From contig WTGP01000042.1 of the NCBI GenBank assembly GCA_011523505.1, positions 1 through 64,000 of the forward strand: 64,000 nt of DNA. Direction: 5' to 3'. This DNA is from Gammaproteobacteria bacterium (GTDB lineage: Bacteria > Pseudomonadota > Gammaproteobacteria > Steroidobacterales > Foliamicaceae). The notes under the pieces are model-generated. The model was not told the DNA's origin, ran no database searches, and worked only from the letters and a program-made list of their open reading frames with translations. Of this stretch, positions 1 through 8,798 are shown one piece after another. Position 1 is the stretch's first letter; each line of letters begins with the position of its first letter. The position numbers were made by a program, and so were the translations under genes.

Positions 1-57
1 TTTAAGGGAATCGGCGCAGGCCGTAACGGTGGCTCATTCTATTGCCTTTGAGGAATG

Positions 58-1158
58 ATGCGCATACTGGACCGCTATCTCTTTCGCGAAGGCCTGACGG
101 CGTTCAGCGGCGCGCTGGCGGTACTTCTTGTGCTGCTGGGCACCAACCAGTGCGTGCGAATACTGTCGGCTGCGGCGTCGCAGGATCTGCCCCGCGACGC
201 AGTGCTGCCGATGATCGGATACACATGCCTGCAGTACCTGCCGGTGATCATGCCGGCGGCGCTGTTCTTCGGCCTGCTTCTGGCGCTGGGGCGCATGTAT
301 CGCGACTGCGAGTTGCCGGTGATCCGCGCCTGCGGCTACGGCGCCCGTTCCCAGCTCAAGCCGGTGCTGGCGCTGGCCCTGCCGGTGGCGGCGCTGGCCT
401 GCTGGATGACCCTGGACCTTGCGCCCGGCGCACGCCGGGCGGTGGATGAACTGGAACGCGAGGCGGCGTCCATGGGCGATTTGCGCCGGCTGGAACCGGG
501 CCATTTCGTTTCCCTCGGCGGTCAGATCGTGGTCTATTCAGAGGAGGCCGATGAACAGGGCCGGCTCTACCGGGTTTTCGCCCATCGGCGCGTGGACGGG
601 CGCATGCAGATCATCATGACCGATCGAATGGCCCTGCAGGAAACGGCGGACCCGCTGGTTCGAATGGTGACCTTCTACGACGGCGTGCTGTACGACGGAT
701 GGCCGGGCGAGGCGCAGATCCGCATCGTGCGTTTCGCCGAGCACGGCATCCCGGCGAGCCTGCCGGAAACGGTTTCCGCGGCGATGAAAATGGACGCGGC
801 GCCCAGCGCGGAACTGTGGTCGCAAGGCGATCCGGAATCACTGCTGGAATTGCAGCGTCGCCTATCGGCTCCGCTTGTTCTGCTGATCCTGGCCGTGATG
901 GCGCTGCCGCTGAGCCGCCGCCTGCCGCGCCAGAGCCGCTTCGCATCGCTCCCTTGGGCATTGCTCGTGTATGTGATCTACACCAACCTGGTTACCGCGG
1001 CGCTTTCCTGGGCCCAGCAGGGCATCACGCCGCTGTGGCTCGGCGTGTGGTGGGTTCACCTGTTGCTGGCCTGCGCGGCCGCGGCGTATTTCGGGTTGGG
1101 CGATTCGCACTTTCTCAAGCAATTCGGCCGGCGAATCCGCGCCGCGCAAACGGCATGA
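58..1158 (+). CDS. lptF: LPS export permease LptF
   Basis: Inner-membrane half of the LptB2FGC transporter that extracts lipopolysaccharide and passes it to LptC/LptA. The 366-residue protein has the family layout: an N-terminal LDRYLFRE amphipathic start, two or three membrane segments in the first 120 residues, a periplasmic beta-jellyroll of roughly 130-265, and three C-terminal membrane segments (about 270-350). Two adjacent ATGs occur at 55 and 58; the second is preferred because GAGG at 50-53 leaves a workable spacing only from it. The stop overlaps the start of lptG by four bases (ATGA), so the pair is translated together. The partner genes lptB, lptA and lptC are at 56107-58071 in the same window. 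Bases 1-57 hold only the end of an upstream intergenic region; I see no convincing promoter there. Confidence 0.96.
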   Translation: MRILDRYLFREGLTAFSGALAVLLVLLGTNQCVRILSAAASQDLPRDAVLPMIGYTCLQYLPVIMPAALFFGLLLALGRMYRDCELPVIRACGYGARSQLKPVLALALPVAALACWMTLDLAPGARRAVDELEREAASMGDLRRLEPGHFVSLGGQIVVYSEEADEQGRLYRVFAHRRVDGRMQIIMTDRMALQETADPLVRMVTFYDGVLYDGWPGEAQIRIVRFAEHGIPASLPETVSAAMKMDAAPSAELWSQGDPESLLELQRRLSAPLVLLILAVMALPLSRRLPRQSRFASLPWALLVYVIYTNLVTAALSWAQQGITPLWLGVWWVHLLLACAAAAYFGLGDSHFLKQFGRRIRAAQTA

Positions 1159-2246
1159 CGCTTCTTGACCGCTACCTGCTGCGCGGTGTCGTTCCGCTTG
1201 TGCTCATGTGCCTTTGCGCGCTGATGTCGCTCTCGCTGTTCGTGGATTTCGCCCAGCAGTCCCGCATGGCGGGCCAGGGCGCCTACACGCTGCTCGACGG
1301 GCTCGCCTACTCCGCGTTGCGCATTCCGCAATTCGCGTTCGACGCGCTGCCGGCGGCCGCGATTATCGGGAGCTTCCTTGCGCTGGGCAATTTTTCCGCG
1401 CACCAGGAATTGACGGTGGCGAGGGCCTCCGGTGTGTCGGTGCTCCGGCTCTCGGTTCCGGTTTGGGTCGCGGGAGCGCTCTTCGTTGTGCTGGCGGTGT
1501 TCCTCGGCGAGTCGCTGGCCCCGCCGATGCACGCCCTGGGCAAGCGCATGCGGGCGGCCGCCCTGAGTCCGGCGCCGGCGCTGACCCAGGGAGAAAGCAT
1601 CTGGATGCGCGACGGCGACCTGATTCTGAACCTGCGGCCCGGCGGCGACGAAGAGGGCTACGCGAGCGCCTTTCTTTTCCGCCTGGCGCCGGAGGGCATC
1701 CGCAGTTTCGGCCGGGCGCGGGCCGCGAGGATAAACGAGGACGGAATGCTCGAACTCGGCGGCTATGAGGAGACCGTGGTGGGCGAGGACGGCGCGCAGG
1801 TTTCGTACAGCGATCTCAGGGTTACCGAGACCCGCCTGAGCCCGGATATCGTCGAACTGGTCGAACTGCGCCCCGAGCTGATGCCGGTCGGCAGCCTGTT
1901 GCGCTACGCGCGTTACCTGGAAGCGAACCAGCTCAGCGGACAGCGATTCCGCCTGGAGATGCAATCGCGGCTGGCGACGATGGCGGCGGTCGCGCTGATG
2001 TGCGTGCTTGCGCTGCCGCTGGTGTTTACCAATCGAAGGACACTTGGCGGCAGCGCCCGCGCTGCGCTGGGCCTGGGCATCGCACTGATCTGGTTTCTGG
2101 CGAACCGCGGGGTGGCCGAAGCCGGTCAGCTCTACGGCCTGCCGCCGTGGCTGGCGGGTTGGGCGCCCACATTTGTCCTCGGCATCGCCGTGATCCTGCT
2201 CCTTGTGCGGGCCGACCGCTTGCGCCGGCGCCGGGCTCCCGATTGA
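1155..2246 (+). CDS. lptG: LPS export permease LptG
   Basis: Second transmembrane subunit of the LptB2FGC exporter; pairs with LptF in the inner membrane. 363 residues starting MTLLDRYLLRGVV, with the same plan as LptF: N-terminal membrane helices to about residue 115, a periplasmic beta domain of about 120-270, and three C-terminal helices. The ATG overlaps the lptF stop (ATGA), and the stop TGA overlaps the ATG of the following MFS gene (TGATG), so three genes look like one transcription unit. A longer reading of this frame exists upstream inside lptF, but the overlap start and the family-typical N-terminus decide for 1155. The length is normal for LptG. Confidence 0.96.
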   Translation: MTLLDRYLLRGVVPLVLMCLCALMSLSLFVDFAQQSRMAGQGAYTLLDGLAYSALRIPQFAFDALPAAAIIGSFLALGNFSAHQELTVARASGVSVLRLSVPVWVAGALFVVLAVFLGESLAPPMHALGKRMRAAALSPAPALTQGESIWMRDGDLILNLRPGGDEEGYASAFLFRLAPEGIRSFGRARAARINEDGMLELGGYEETVVGEDGAQVSYSDLRVTETRLSPDIVELVELRPELMPVGSLLRYARYLEANQLSGQRFRLEMQSRLATMAAVALMCVLALPLVFTNRRTLGGSARAALGLGIALIWFLANRGVAEAGQLYGLPPWLAGWAPTFVLGIAVILLLVRADRLRRRRAPD

Positions 2247-3544
2247 TGGCTGCTACCGGAAAATTCGCGGGCATGTCGCTCAATCGGGACGTTCGGCCGG
2301 TGAACGCAGCCGGACTGCTGCTGGGCGTTTGCTGCCTGGCGTTTTGCTTTGTCGGCTTGAACATGGTGCAGCCATGGTTGCTGGAGCATCATCTCGATCT
2401 GCCCGCCTCGGAAATGGGCGATGCAACCGGAACCCTGGGCGCGATCGGCCAGATCATCACGGTATTCCTCGCGGGAGCGACGGGCGCTCTGGCCGACCAG
2501 AAGGGACGGCGGCTGGTGCTGACTCTGGGTGTGGTGGTCATGGCGCTGGGCATTCTGGTTGCGCCGTTCGCGTCCACCCTGTCGGGGCTGATCGTGTCCC
2601 GCACGATCTTCTCCATAGGGCGCACGGCCGTGGCGGCGTGCTTCCTGATCGTGGTCGCCGACTACGTGCAGGAAAACAGCCGGGGCAAGTGGAACGCGTT
2701 TCAGGGCGTGACCTTCGGGATCGGTTCGATTGTGGCCGCCGTAGTGATCGTGGGAATGCCGAAGTGGCTGCTCGAAAGAGGCTGGGAAGTCATCGATGCG
2801 GGGTACGCGACCCACCTCCTGATGGTCGGAGCCGCGGGAGTGTCGGCGCTGGTCCTGGCGCTGATGCTGCGTGCGGATGGTCCTCGCGAGGGGGTCGATC
2901 ATGAAGGCTTGTGGGCGCTCATTCGTCAGGGCGTTGCACAGATCAGACATCCGGGTGTTCGACTGGCCTATCTGGCCGGCTTTGCGGCGGGGGCGAACAT
3001 GGCCGTCATCGGCACATATCTGAGCCTGTGGACTACGGGCCATGCGGTGGCTACCGGGGCGGACTTCGCGCAGGGACTGGCTCTGGCCGGCGTGTTGATG
3101 GTGATTATCCAGCTGGTCTCAATGGCCGCCATGCCGGCTATCGGCATTCTCAACGATCGAACCAGACCGTTGTTCGCACTTCAGGTCAGTCTGGCCTTCG
3201 CAGTGGCCGGCTATGGTTCGACGTTTTTCGTGACGGATCCGTCTTCGGTATCCGGCCAGTTGTCCGCCGCGCTGCTGTCCATTGGTCAATCCGCCGTAAT
3301 CATTTCGTCCCAGGTGTACGTTCAGGCGGAGGCGCCGCTCAAGGTTCGCGGCACCGTCATCGGCTTCTACACGGTATGCAGCGGACTCGGGGCGGCCGTA
3401 ATACTGAAGCTGAGCGGTTACATATACGATGCCTGGCTGCTGACCGGGCCGTTCGTGCTGACGTCGGCCGTGAACGCCGCCGTGCTGGTATTCGCGCTCC
3501 TGCCGGGAGTGTCGATGACCCGTCAGCGGAGCCCGGCCGGGTAG
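2246..3544 (+). CDS. MFS transporter
   Basis: Major facilitator superfamily permease of 432 residues with about twelve hydrophobic segments. The loop between helices 2 and 3 carries the MFS signature-like GALADQKGRR (near residue 90), and the equivalent position after helix 8 has GILNDRTRP, the expected internal duplication. The start is the ATG overlapping the lptG stop (TGATG); an in-frame ATG nine codons later (MSLNRD) is an alternative. Translationally coupled to lptG, so it was either added to the lptFG operon or is an old member in this lineage. Substrate cannot be read from sequence. Its TAG stop overlaps the left copy of a 13-bp direct repeat (3543-3555) that also occurs at the tRNA-Glu gene. 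Confidence 0.85.
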   Translation: MAATGKFAGMSLNRDVRPVNAAGLLLGVCCLAFCFVGLNMVQPWLLEHHLDLPASEMGDATGTLGAIGQIITVFLAGATGALADQKGRRLVLTLGVVVMALGILVAPFASTLSGLIVSRTIFSIGRTAVAACFLIVVADYVQENSRGKWNAFQGVTFGIGSIVAAVVIVGMPKWLLERGWEVIDAGYATHLLMVGAAGVSALVLALMLRADGPREGVDHEGLWALIRQGVAQIRHPGVRLAYLAGFAAGANMAVIGTYLSLWTTGHAVATGADFAQGLALAGVLMVIIQLVSMAAMPAIGILNDRTRPLFALQVSLAFAVAGYGSTFFVTDPSSVSGQLSAALLSIGQSAVIISSQVYVQAEAPLKVRGTVIGFYTVCSGLGAAVILKLSGYIYDAWLLTGPFVLTSAVNAAVLVFALLPGVSMTRQRSPAG

Positions 3545-3555
3545 GGTATCTGGCG
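3543..3555. repeat. left copy of 13-bp direct repeat (att-like)
   Basis: AGGGTATCTGGCG, identical to 19480-19492. The left copy begins inside the TAG stop of the MFS gene; the right copy ends inside the 3' terminus of tRNA-Glu. The two copies exactly bracket the hydantoin-type locus. Seen directly; an attachment-site role is inference, because no integrase gene remains between them. Confidence 0.5.
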
Positions 3556-3652
3556 GTAACGTAAGCGGATCGCGTCGGGCGCAGCGCCCCACGCGCCAAC
3601 CTGCCCAAACGGGTGGGTTTCATCGCAGGCATTGCTCGCTAACCTAGTTCCA

Positions 3653-5761
3653 ATGAAGGTTAGGCCTATTGCGCGCGCGGCCAGCGACGTGGGCGGGACG
3701 TTTACCGACCTCGTGCTCTACCGCGTCGGGAAGGCTGGCGGCGAGGTCCGTTGCTCGAAGGTTGACACCACCCCACCGGACTTCGAGGTCGGGGTCATGT
3801 CGAGCCTCGAAAAGCTGGATCTGGCGCCTTCCGAACTCGATTTCTTTGCCCATGGATGCACGGTGGTCATCAATGCGCTCACCGAGCGCAAGGGAGCAAA
3901 GACCGCATTGATCACGACCCGGGGCTTTCGGGACGTGCTGGAAATAGCACGGGGCAACCGGCCGGATCTGTTCAACTTCAATTTCCGCAAGCCCAAGCCC
4001 TTCGTGGACCGCTACCTGAGGCTGGAGATTCCGGAAAGAACAACCTATCACGGCGAAATTCAAGAGCCCGTGGACTTGAGTTCACTCCCGGAGCAGATCG
4101 ACTACCTCAAGAGCGAGGGCGTGGAAGCGATCGCGGTCGCCTTTCTTCATGCCTACATCAACCCTTCCAACGAACAGCGCGCCGCCGAAGAAATCCGACG
4201 CCTGTGGCCGGAGGCTTCGGTCATCGCTTCCCATGAAGTGTCCCGCGAATGGCGCGAGTACGAGCGCACCAACACCACCGTACTGGCAGCCTACGTGCAT
4301 CCCATAGCGGAAGCCTATATCGAGCGGCTCCAGGCTAGCCTCGAGCGCGGCGGCTTCCGGCGCAGCCCCTACATGATGCAATCCAACGGCGGCATCACGA
4401 CGGCGGAGGCCGCCAAGCACAACCCGATCGCGATGGTCGAGTCGGGGCCGGCCAGCGGCATATTTGCAGCCGCCTACCTGGGCAAGCTGATCGGCGAGCC
4501 CAACCTGATCGTGCTCGATATCGGCGGCACCACGGCCAAGTGCGCGCTGGTCGAAAACGGCAGGGTCCGCGTGACCACCGAGTATCACATCGAGAAGACC
4601 CGCAAGTCCCCCGGCTACCCGATCCAGACGCCGGTGTCCGAAATCGTCGAAATCGGCACGGGCGGCGGGTCAATCGCCTGGGTGGATGCGGGACGCAAAC
4701 TCCATGTGGGGCCTCAGTCGGCGGGCGCGGACCCCGGGCCGGCCGCCTATGGCCGGGGTGGCACGCGCGTCACCACCACGGACGCCAACCTGGTTCTTGC
4801 CCGCATCGATCCCCACAGCTTCGTAGGCGGGGAAGTCGATCCCGACTGGTCGTCGGTAAATCGCGCCTTCGCATCCCTGGAGGACGTTCTTTCGCTGAGC
4901 CGCGAGGAAATCGCCCGCGGCGTCGTGCAGATCGCCAATGCCAACATGGTCAACGCCCTGCGGCTGGTGTCCACCAACAAGGGCCACGATCCGCGCGAGT
5001 TTGCGCTTATCGCATTCGGAGGGGGCGGAGCGATGCACGCCCTGCCCCTGGCGGAAGAGTTGAAGGTGCGCAAAGTGATCGTGCCCGTGAATTCTTCGGT
5101 GTTTTCCGCATGGGGCATGCTGCTGACCGATCTGCGACGCGACTACGTCCAGACGCGCCCCCTTTACTTCAACGCCGACAACCACCCGCAGGTTCTCGAA
5201 ACGTTCGCACAGCTCCGGAAAAAGGCCGAGACCGACTATGTGAGCGACGGGGTCATTTCCACCGCTCGGGAACTGGCCTTCGAACAGCACGGCGACATGC
5301 GCTACGAGGGCCAGGAGCATACGGTCAAGGTGCCACTGAAGCTGAGCGGTCAGGTGGTGGAGCAGGAGCTGGAGGCAGCGACCGAAGACTTTCATCAGGC
5401 CCACGAGCAACGCTACACGTACCGGCTCGACAACCCGGTCCAGATCGTCAACTTTCACCTTGTGGCGACGGTGGAAGTGGACAAGCCGGAACTTGCGGAA
5501 CGCAAGCCTTCGGGAAGAACGCTCGAAGAGGCGCTGCTGGGCGCGCGCGAGGTGGATTTTCATCCGTATGGGCGCCACGAGGCGCGAATCTACGACGGGG
5601 CGCTGCTCGACTCGACGATGAGCGTGGCCGGACCGGCGGTCATCCAGGAGGCCTCGGTGACGCTTCCAGTGCCTCCCGGCCGGACGGTAACCCTGGACCG
5701 CCACGGCAACTACCACATCGAGCTGAAACAGCCGGGCAAGGAAACAGGAGAACAAGCATGA
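3653..5761 (+). CDS. hyuA: HyuA-family hydantoinase/5-oxoprolinase subunit A
   Basis: ATP-dependent amide ring-opening subunit (N-methylhydantoinase A / 5-oxoprolinase N-terminal / acetone carboxylase beta family). 702 residues. The N-terminal ASKHA-type nucleotide motif is at about residues 12-18 (DVGGTFT) and the second phosphate motif LDIGGTTAK near 290; GTGGGS and SAGADPGPA, both typical of the family, follow at about 340-365. Family members cleave cyclic amides such as hydantoins or 5-oxoproline together with a HyuB partner in the cytoplasm. The ATG at 3653 is preferred over an in-frame TTG at 3632, because homologues begin a few residues before DVGGTFTD. Overlaps hyuB by four bases (ATGA). 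The exact substrate is not determined. Confidence 0.9.
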   Translation: MKVRPIARAASDVGGTFTDLVLYRVGKAGGEVRCSKVDTTPPDFEVGVMSSLEKLDLAPSELDFFAHGCTVVINALTERKGAKTALITTRGFRDVLEIARGNRPDLFNFNFRKPKPFVDRYLRLEIPERTTYHGEIQEPVDLSSLPEQIDYLKSEGVEAIAVAFLHAYINPSNEQRAAEEIRRLWPEASVIASHEVSREWREYERTNTTVLAAYVHPIAEAYIERLQASLERGGFRRSPYMMQSNGGITTAEAAKHNPIAMVESGPASGIFAAAYLGKLIGEPNLIVLDIGGTTAKCALVENGRVRVTTEYHIEKTRKSPGYPIQTPVSEIVEIGTGGGSIAWVDAGRKLHVGPQSAGADPGPAAYGRGGTRVTTTDANLVLARIDPHSFVGGEVDPDWSSVNRAFASLEDVLSLSREEIARGVVQIANANMVNALRLVSTNKGHDPREFALIAFGGGGAMHALPLAEELKVRKVIVPVNSSVFSAWGMLLTDLRRDYVQTRPLYFNADNHPQVLETFAQLRKKAETDYVSDGVISTARELAFEQHGDMRYEGQEHTVKVPLKLSGQVVEQELEAATEDFHQAHEQRYTYRLDNPVQIVNFHLVATVEVDKPELAERKPSGRTLEEALLGAREVDFHPYGRHEARIYDGALLDSTMSVAGPAVIQEASVTLPVPPGRTVTLDRHGNYHIELKQPGKETGEQA

Positions 5762-7431
5762 GTTCCACGTCATTCGATCGGGAAGTCATCAAGGACTGCA
5801 TCGTGGCGGTGGGAGACGAAATGTTCGAGGCGGTCATCCGCACCAGCATGAGCCCGATCATCTATGAAACCACCGACTTCGCGGTGGGCGCCACGGATGC
5901 GAGGGGCAATCTCCTGGCCCAGGGCAACGGGGTCACCGCCTTTCTGGCCACGCTGGATACGGCCGTTCAGGACCTTTTGAACCACTACCCGGAACCCGGA
6001 GACATCGCCGAAGGCGACGCTTTCATTACCAACAGCCCCTATTGCGGCGGCGGGACGCATCTGTCGGACGTCGTGATCATCGTTCCGGTGTTCCACGACG
6101 GGAGGCTCATCGCCTTCACGGTGAACAAAGCGCACTGGACCGAGGTGGGGGGCGCCCAGCCCGGTAGCGTTTCAACGGAATCGACGGAGATTTACCAGGA
6201 AGGGCTGCATTTCCGGTTCCTCAAGCTCTACTCGGGAGGCGAGTTGAACAAGGCACTGGTGCAGATCATTCGCGACAATGTCCGCCTTCCCGAATCCACC
6301 ATCGGCGACATGCATTCAGGCGTTGCGGCGGCGCGCGTCGGCGCGGCCCGAATCCGGGAACTGGCAGCCAAGTACGGGGTCGAATCCGTCCTGGAGGCTA
6401 TGGAGGACCTTCTCGACTACGGCGAACGGATGACCATCGAAGAGATCCGCAAACTGCCGGCCGGCTCCTTCAAGGCGACGGACATTGTGGAAGGCGACGG
6501 CCTCGGTAACGGCCCCTTCGAAATCCAGTGCACGGTGACTATCGGAAACGACAGGATCACCGCGGACTTCACCGGCACCAGCAAGCAGGCCCAGGGTCCG
6601 ATCAATTGCGCCTACACAGGCCTGATCACCGGCGCGCGCTGTCTGTTCAAGGCCGTCACCAACACCGAAATCCCGGCCAACGGCGGCTGCTTCCGGCCGC
6701 TGGAAGTGATCTGTCCGGAGGGCACGGTCATCAGTGCAACCTCGCCGGCGCCGGTGTCCCTGTATTACGAGTCCCTGATCGCCGCCATCGATGTGATGTG
6801 GAAAGCCCTTGCTCCGGCCATGTCGGACCGGCTGTCCGCGGGACACCAGCGCACGGTGGGGGCCAATTTCATTTCCGGCATGCATCCGGATACCGGCGAG
6901 TTGTTCGTCATGGGTCAGCCGCTGGTGGGCGGCTGGGGCGCTTCGGCAGGCGTCGACGGTGACAGTGGGCAGTTTTGCTGCGGCAACGGTGAAACATACA
7001 ACGTGCCCGTGGAGCTGTTCGAAACCCGCTATGGGCTGCAGGTGGAGCAATACGCGTTCCACAACGAAGCCGGCGGAGAAGGACAGTACCGGGGCGGCAA
7101 GGGCGTCGTTCTCGACTACCGCGTGGTCTCGCCGGAAGTGTTTCTCACCTATGCCGCCAGCCGCACGGAAGCGCGTCCGTGGTCGATAGAGGAAGGTCTT
7201 GAGGGATCCACCAATTACGCCAAGGTCCTGCGCAAGTCCGGGGAAGAGGAGCGCTACTCCATGTGCACGATGGTGCGCGCGGAGCAAGGCGATTGCATTC
7301 GGCTGGTGTCGGCGACAGGCGGCGGCTATGGCGATCCCAGGCAACGCAGACGCGCTGACATCGAAAAGGACATCAAGAACGGCTATCTGACCCGCGAGCG
7401 GGCGGCCGACGTGTTCGGGTTCAGCGGATGA
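5758..7431 (+). CDS. hyuB: HyuB-family hydantoinase/5-oxoprolinase subunit B
   Basis: Partner subunit of HyuA in ATP-dependent hydrolysis of hydantoin- or oxoproline-like rings. 557 residues, full length for the family. Recognisable motifs: TNSPYCGGGTHLSD (about 82-95), NKAHWTEVGG (about 123-132), and the C-terminal GGGYGDP (about 521-527). The start is the ATG overlapping the hyuA stop, with AGGAG six to ten bases upstream (AAACAGGAGAACAAGC), so hyuA and hyuB should be made in equal amounts. A second, diverged HyuB (12919-14589) lies on the opposite strand and lacks its own HyuA. No HyuC-type carbamoylase or cyclic-amidohydrolase hydantoinase is present nearby, so any N-carbamoyl product would have to be processed elsewhere. 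Confidence 0.9.
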   Translation: MSSTSFDREVIKDCIVAVGDEMFEAVIRTSMSPIIYETTDFAVGATDARGNLLAQGNGVTAFLATLDTAVQDLLNHYPEPGDIAEGDAFITNSPYCGGGTHLSDVVIIVPVFHDGRLIAFTVNKAHWTEVGGAQPGSVSTESTEIYQEGLHFRFLKLYSGGELNKALVQIIRDNVRLPESTIGDMHSGVAAARVGAARIRELAAKYGVESVLEAMEDLLDYGERMTIEEIRKLPAGSFKATDIVEGDGLGNGPFEIQCTVTIGNDRITADFTGTSKQAQGPINCAYTGLITGARCLFKAVTNTEIPANGGCFRPLEVICPEGTVISATSPAPVSLYYESLIAAIDVMWKALAPAMSDRLSAGHQRTVGANFISGMHPDTGELFVMGQPLVGGWGASAGVDGDSGQFCCGNGETYNVPVELFETRYGLQVEQYAFHNEAGGEGQYRGGKGVVLDYRVVSPEVFLTYAASRTEARPWSIEEGLEGSTNYAKVLRKSGEEERYSMCTMVRAEQGDCIRLVSATGGGYGDPRQRRRADIEKDIKNGYLTRERAADVFGFSG

Positions 7432-7485
7432 GGCGCCGCGCAGTTCCGCGGATTTTCGGGTCATAGGAGTCTGAAACGCCGGCGG

Positions 7486-8748
7486 ATGGATTTTTCCAAG
7501 TCTCAGGTTCCCGCTTCGGCCACCTATACGGGCTGGCACATCGCGTTCGTGATCGTGGGCGGCACCATCGCGGTGCCGGCGTTCCTGATGGCGGCCAATC
7601 TCGGCGCCAGCCTCGGCTTGCGCGATGCGGCGATCGCGTTCAGTTGCGGCTGTTTCATTCTCGGCTCGATGGCCGCGCTTACCGGACTTTGCGGCCAGAA
7701 GTCCGGACTGTCAGCCTACATGCTCAACGAATTCGCGTTCGGACGCTGGGGCGGAAGAATCGCCAGCACGGTGGTCTCGATGACCCTGATCGGCTGGTTC
7801 GGCGTAACCAGCGCACTGTTCGGCAGAGCCGCCAACCTGATGGGCCGCAGCGTATTCGGCATCGACTGGCCGGTAGAGCTCTACATGGTCCTGGGCGGCG
7901 GACTGATCGTGGCCGTTACCGTCACGGGGTTCAAGGGCATAGACAAACTCGCCCTGGCACTGGTTCCCGTAATGCTGGGCTTCCTGATGATGGCGGCCTG
8001 GATGTCATTGCCGCAACTGGAGCAATGGACCGAACCGACCGGAGGCACGCCGATGACGCTCACCACCGCCATTTCGGCGATCGTGGGCAGCTACATCGCC
8101 GGAGTGACGATCCAGCCCGATTACGCCCGGTTCGCGCGGTCCAGACGCGCCGCGCTGGGCTCGGCCTTCGTGGCGCTGGCCATTTCGTTCCCGATTCTCC
8201 TGTTCTGCACCGCCATTCCGTCCATCGCCTACAACGAACCGGACCTGCTGAACGTGATGATTGCGCTGGGTATCGGCATTCCGGCTTTTCTGCTGCTGAT
8301 ACTGGCGGCGTGGTCCTCGAACGTGCTCTCGGTCTATTCCGGGGCGCTCGCGCTGGCAACGGTCTTTCGACGACTGGATCTGCGAGTGCTCATTGTGGGA
8401 GTGGGGACGCTCGGTACGCTTCTGGCCCTGGCCGGCGCCGGCGACTACCTGATCGAGTACCTGGTACTGCTGGGGATCACGATTCCGCCGATCTCAAGCA
8501 TCTACCTGGTCGACACCCTGCTGTTCCGCAAACGCTTCGACGAAGCGGAGTTGATCAAGCGCCCCCGGCTCGCGCTGAAGGCACTGGCAACCTGGATCGC
8601 GGCAGTGAGTGTAGGAGCCTGCTCCCATTTGGGCTTCTTCACACTGACTTCGGTCGCGGCACTCGACTCCATCGTTGTGGCGGGGGTGCTGAGCGTGATT
8701 CTGGGTGGTGGTTTTCGTCGTGCGGGCGTCTTGGTGCGTCCCACATGA
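7486..8748 (+). CDS. NCS1-family (cytosine/hydantoin-type) permease
   Basis: 420-residue inner-membrane permease with about twelve hydrophobic segments, of the purine-cytosine permease/NCS1 type (CodB-like; the family also includes the hydantoin carrier Mhp1). Family-like features: IVGGTIAVPAFLMAANLG in the first helix, LNEFAFGRWGGR near residue 80, and SYIAGVTIQPDYARFARS around 200-215, the region that in CodB-like carriers forms the discontinuous helix and substrate site. Follows hyuB by 54 bases on the same strand, so probably imports the ring compound opened by HyuAB. A second NCS1 permease with clearly different sequence is at 18115-19395. Substrate assignment is from context only. Confidence 0.87.
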   Translation: MDFSKSQVPASATYTGWHIAFVIVGGTIAVPAFLMAANLGASLGLRDAAIAFSCGCFILGSMAALTGLCGQKSGLSAYMLNEFAFGRWGGRIASTVVSMTLIGWFGVTSALFGRAANLMGRSVFGIDWPVELYMVLGGGLIVAVTVTGFKGIDKLALALVPVMLGFLMMAAWMSLPQLEQWTEPTGGTPMTLTTAISAIVGSYIAGVTIQPDYARFARSRRAALGSAFVALAISFPILLFCTAIPSIAYNEPDLLNVMIALGIGIPAFLLLILAAWSSNVLSVYSGALALATVFRRLDLRVLIVGVGTLGTLLALAGAGDYLIEYLVLLGITIPPISSIYLVDTLLFRKRFDEAELIKRPRLALKALATWIAAVSVGACSHLGFFTLTSVAALDSIVVAGVLSVILGGGFRRAGVLVRPT

Positions 8749-8798
8749 TTTGATAACCTGAAATATCTCTGCGACCCCCTTTCGGCCGTCGCAAGCAC

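Noticed and set aside
699..1154. Long upstream extension of the lptG reading frame through lptF
   Set aside because: Unconserved, antisense-like composition; the ATGA overlap start gives the normal LptG N-terminus.
3631..3648. A third possible copy of the locus dyad (ATTGCTC-GCTA-ACCTAGT) just before hyuA
   Set aside because: Only 10 of 14 bases match and the predicted -10 position would fall inside the hyuA coding region, unlike the other three promoters.
3632..3652. TTG start for hyuA, adding seven residues
   Set aside because: ATG 3653 already precedes the conserved DVGGTFTD by a family-normal distance.
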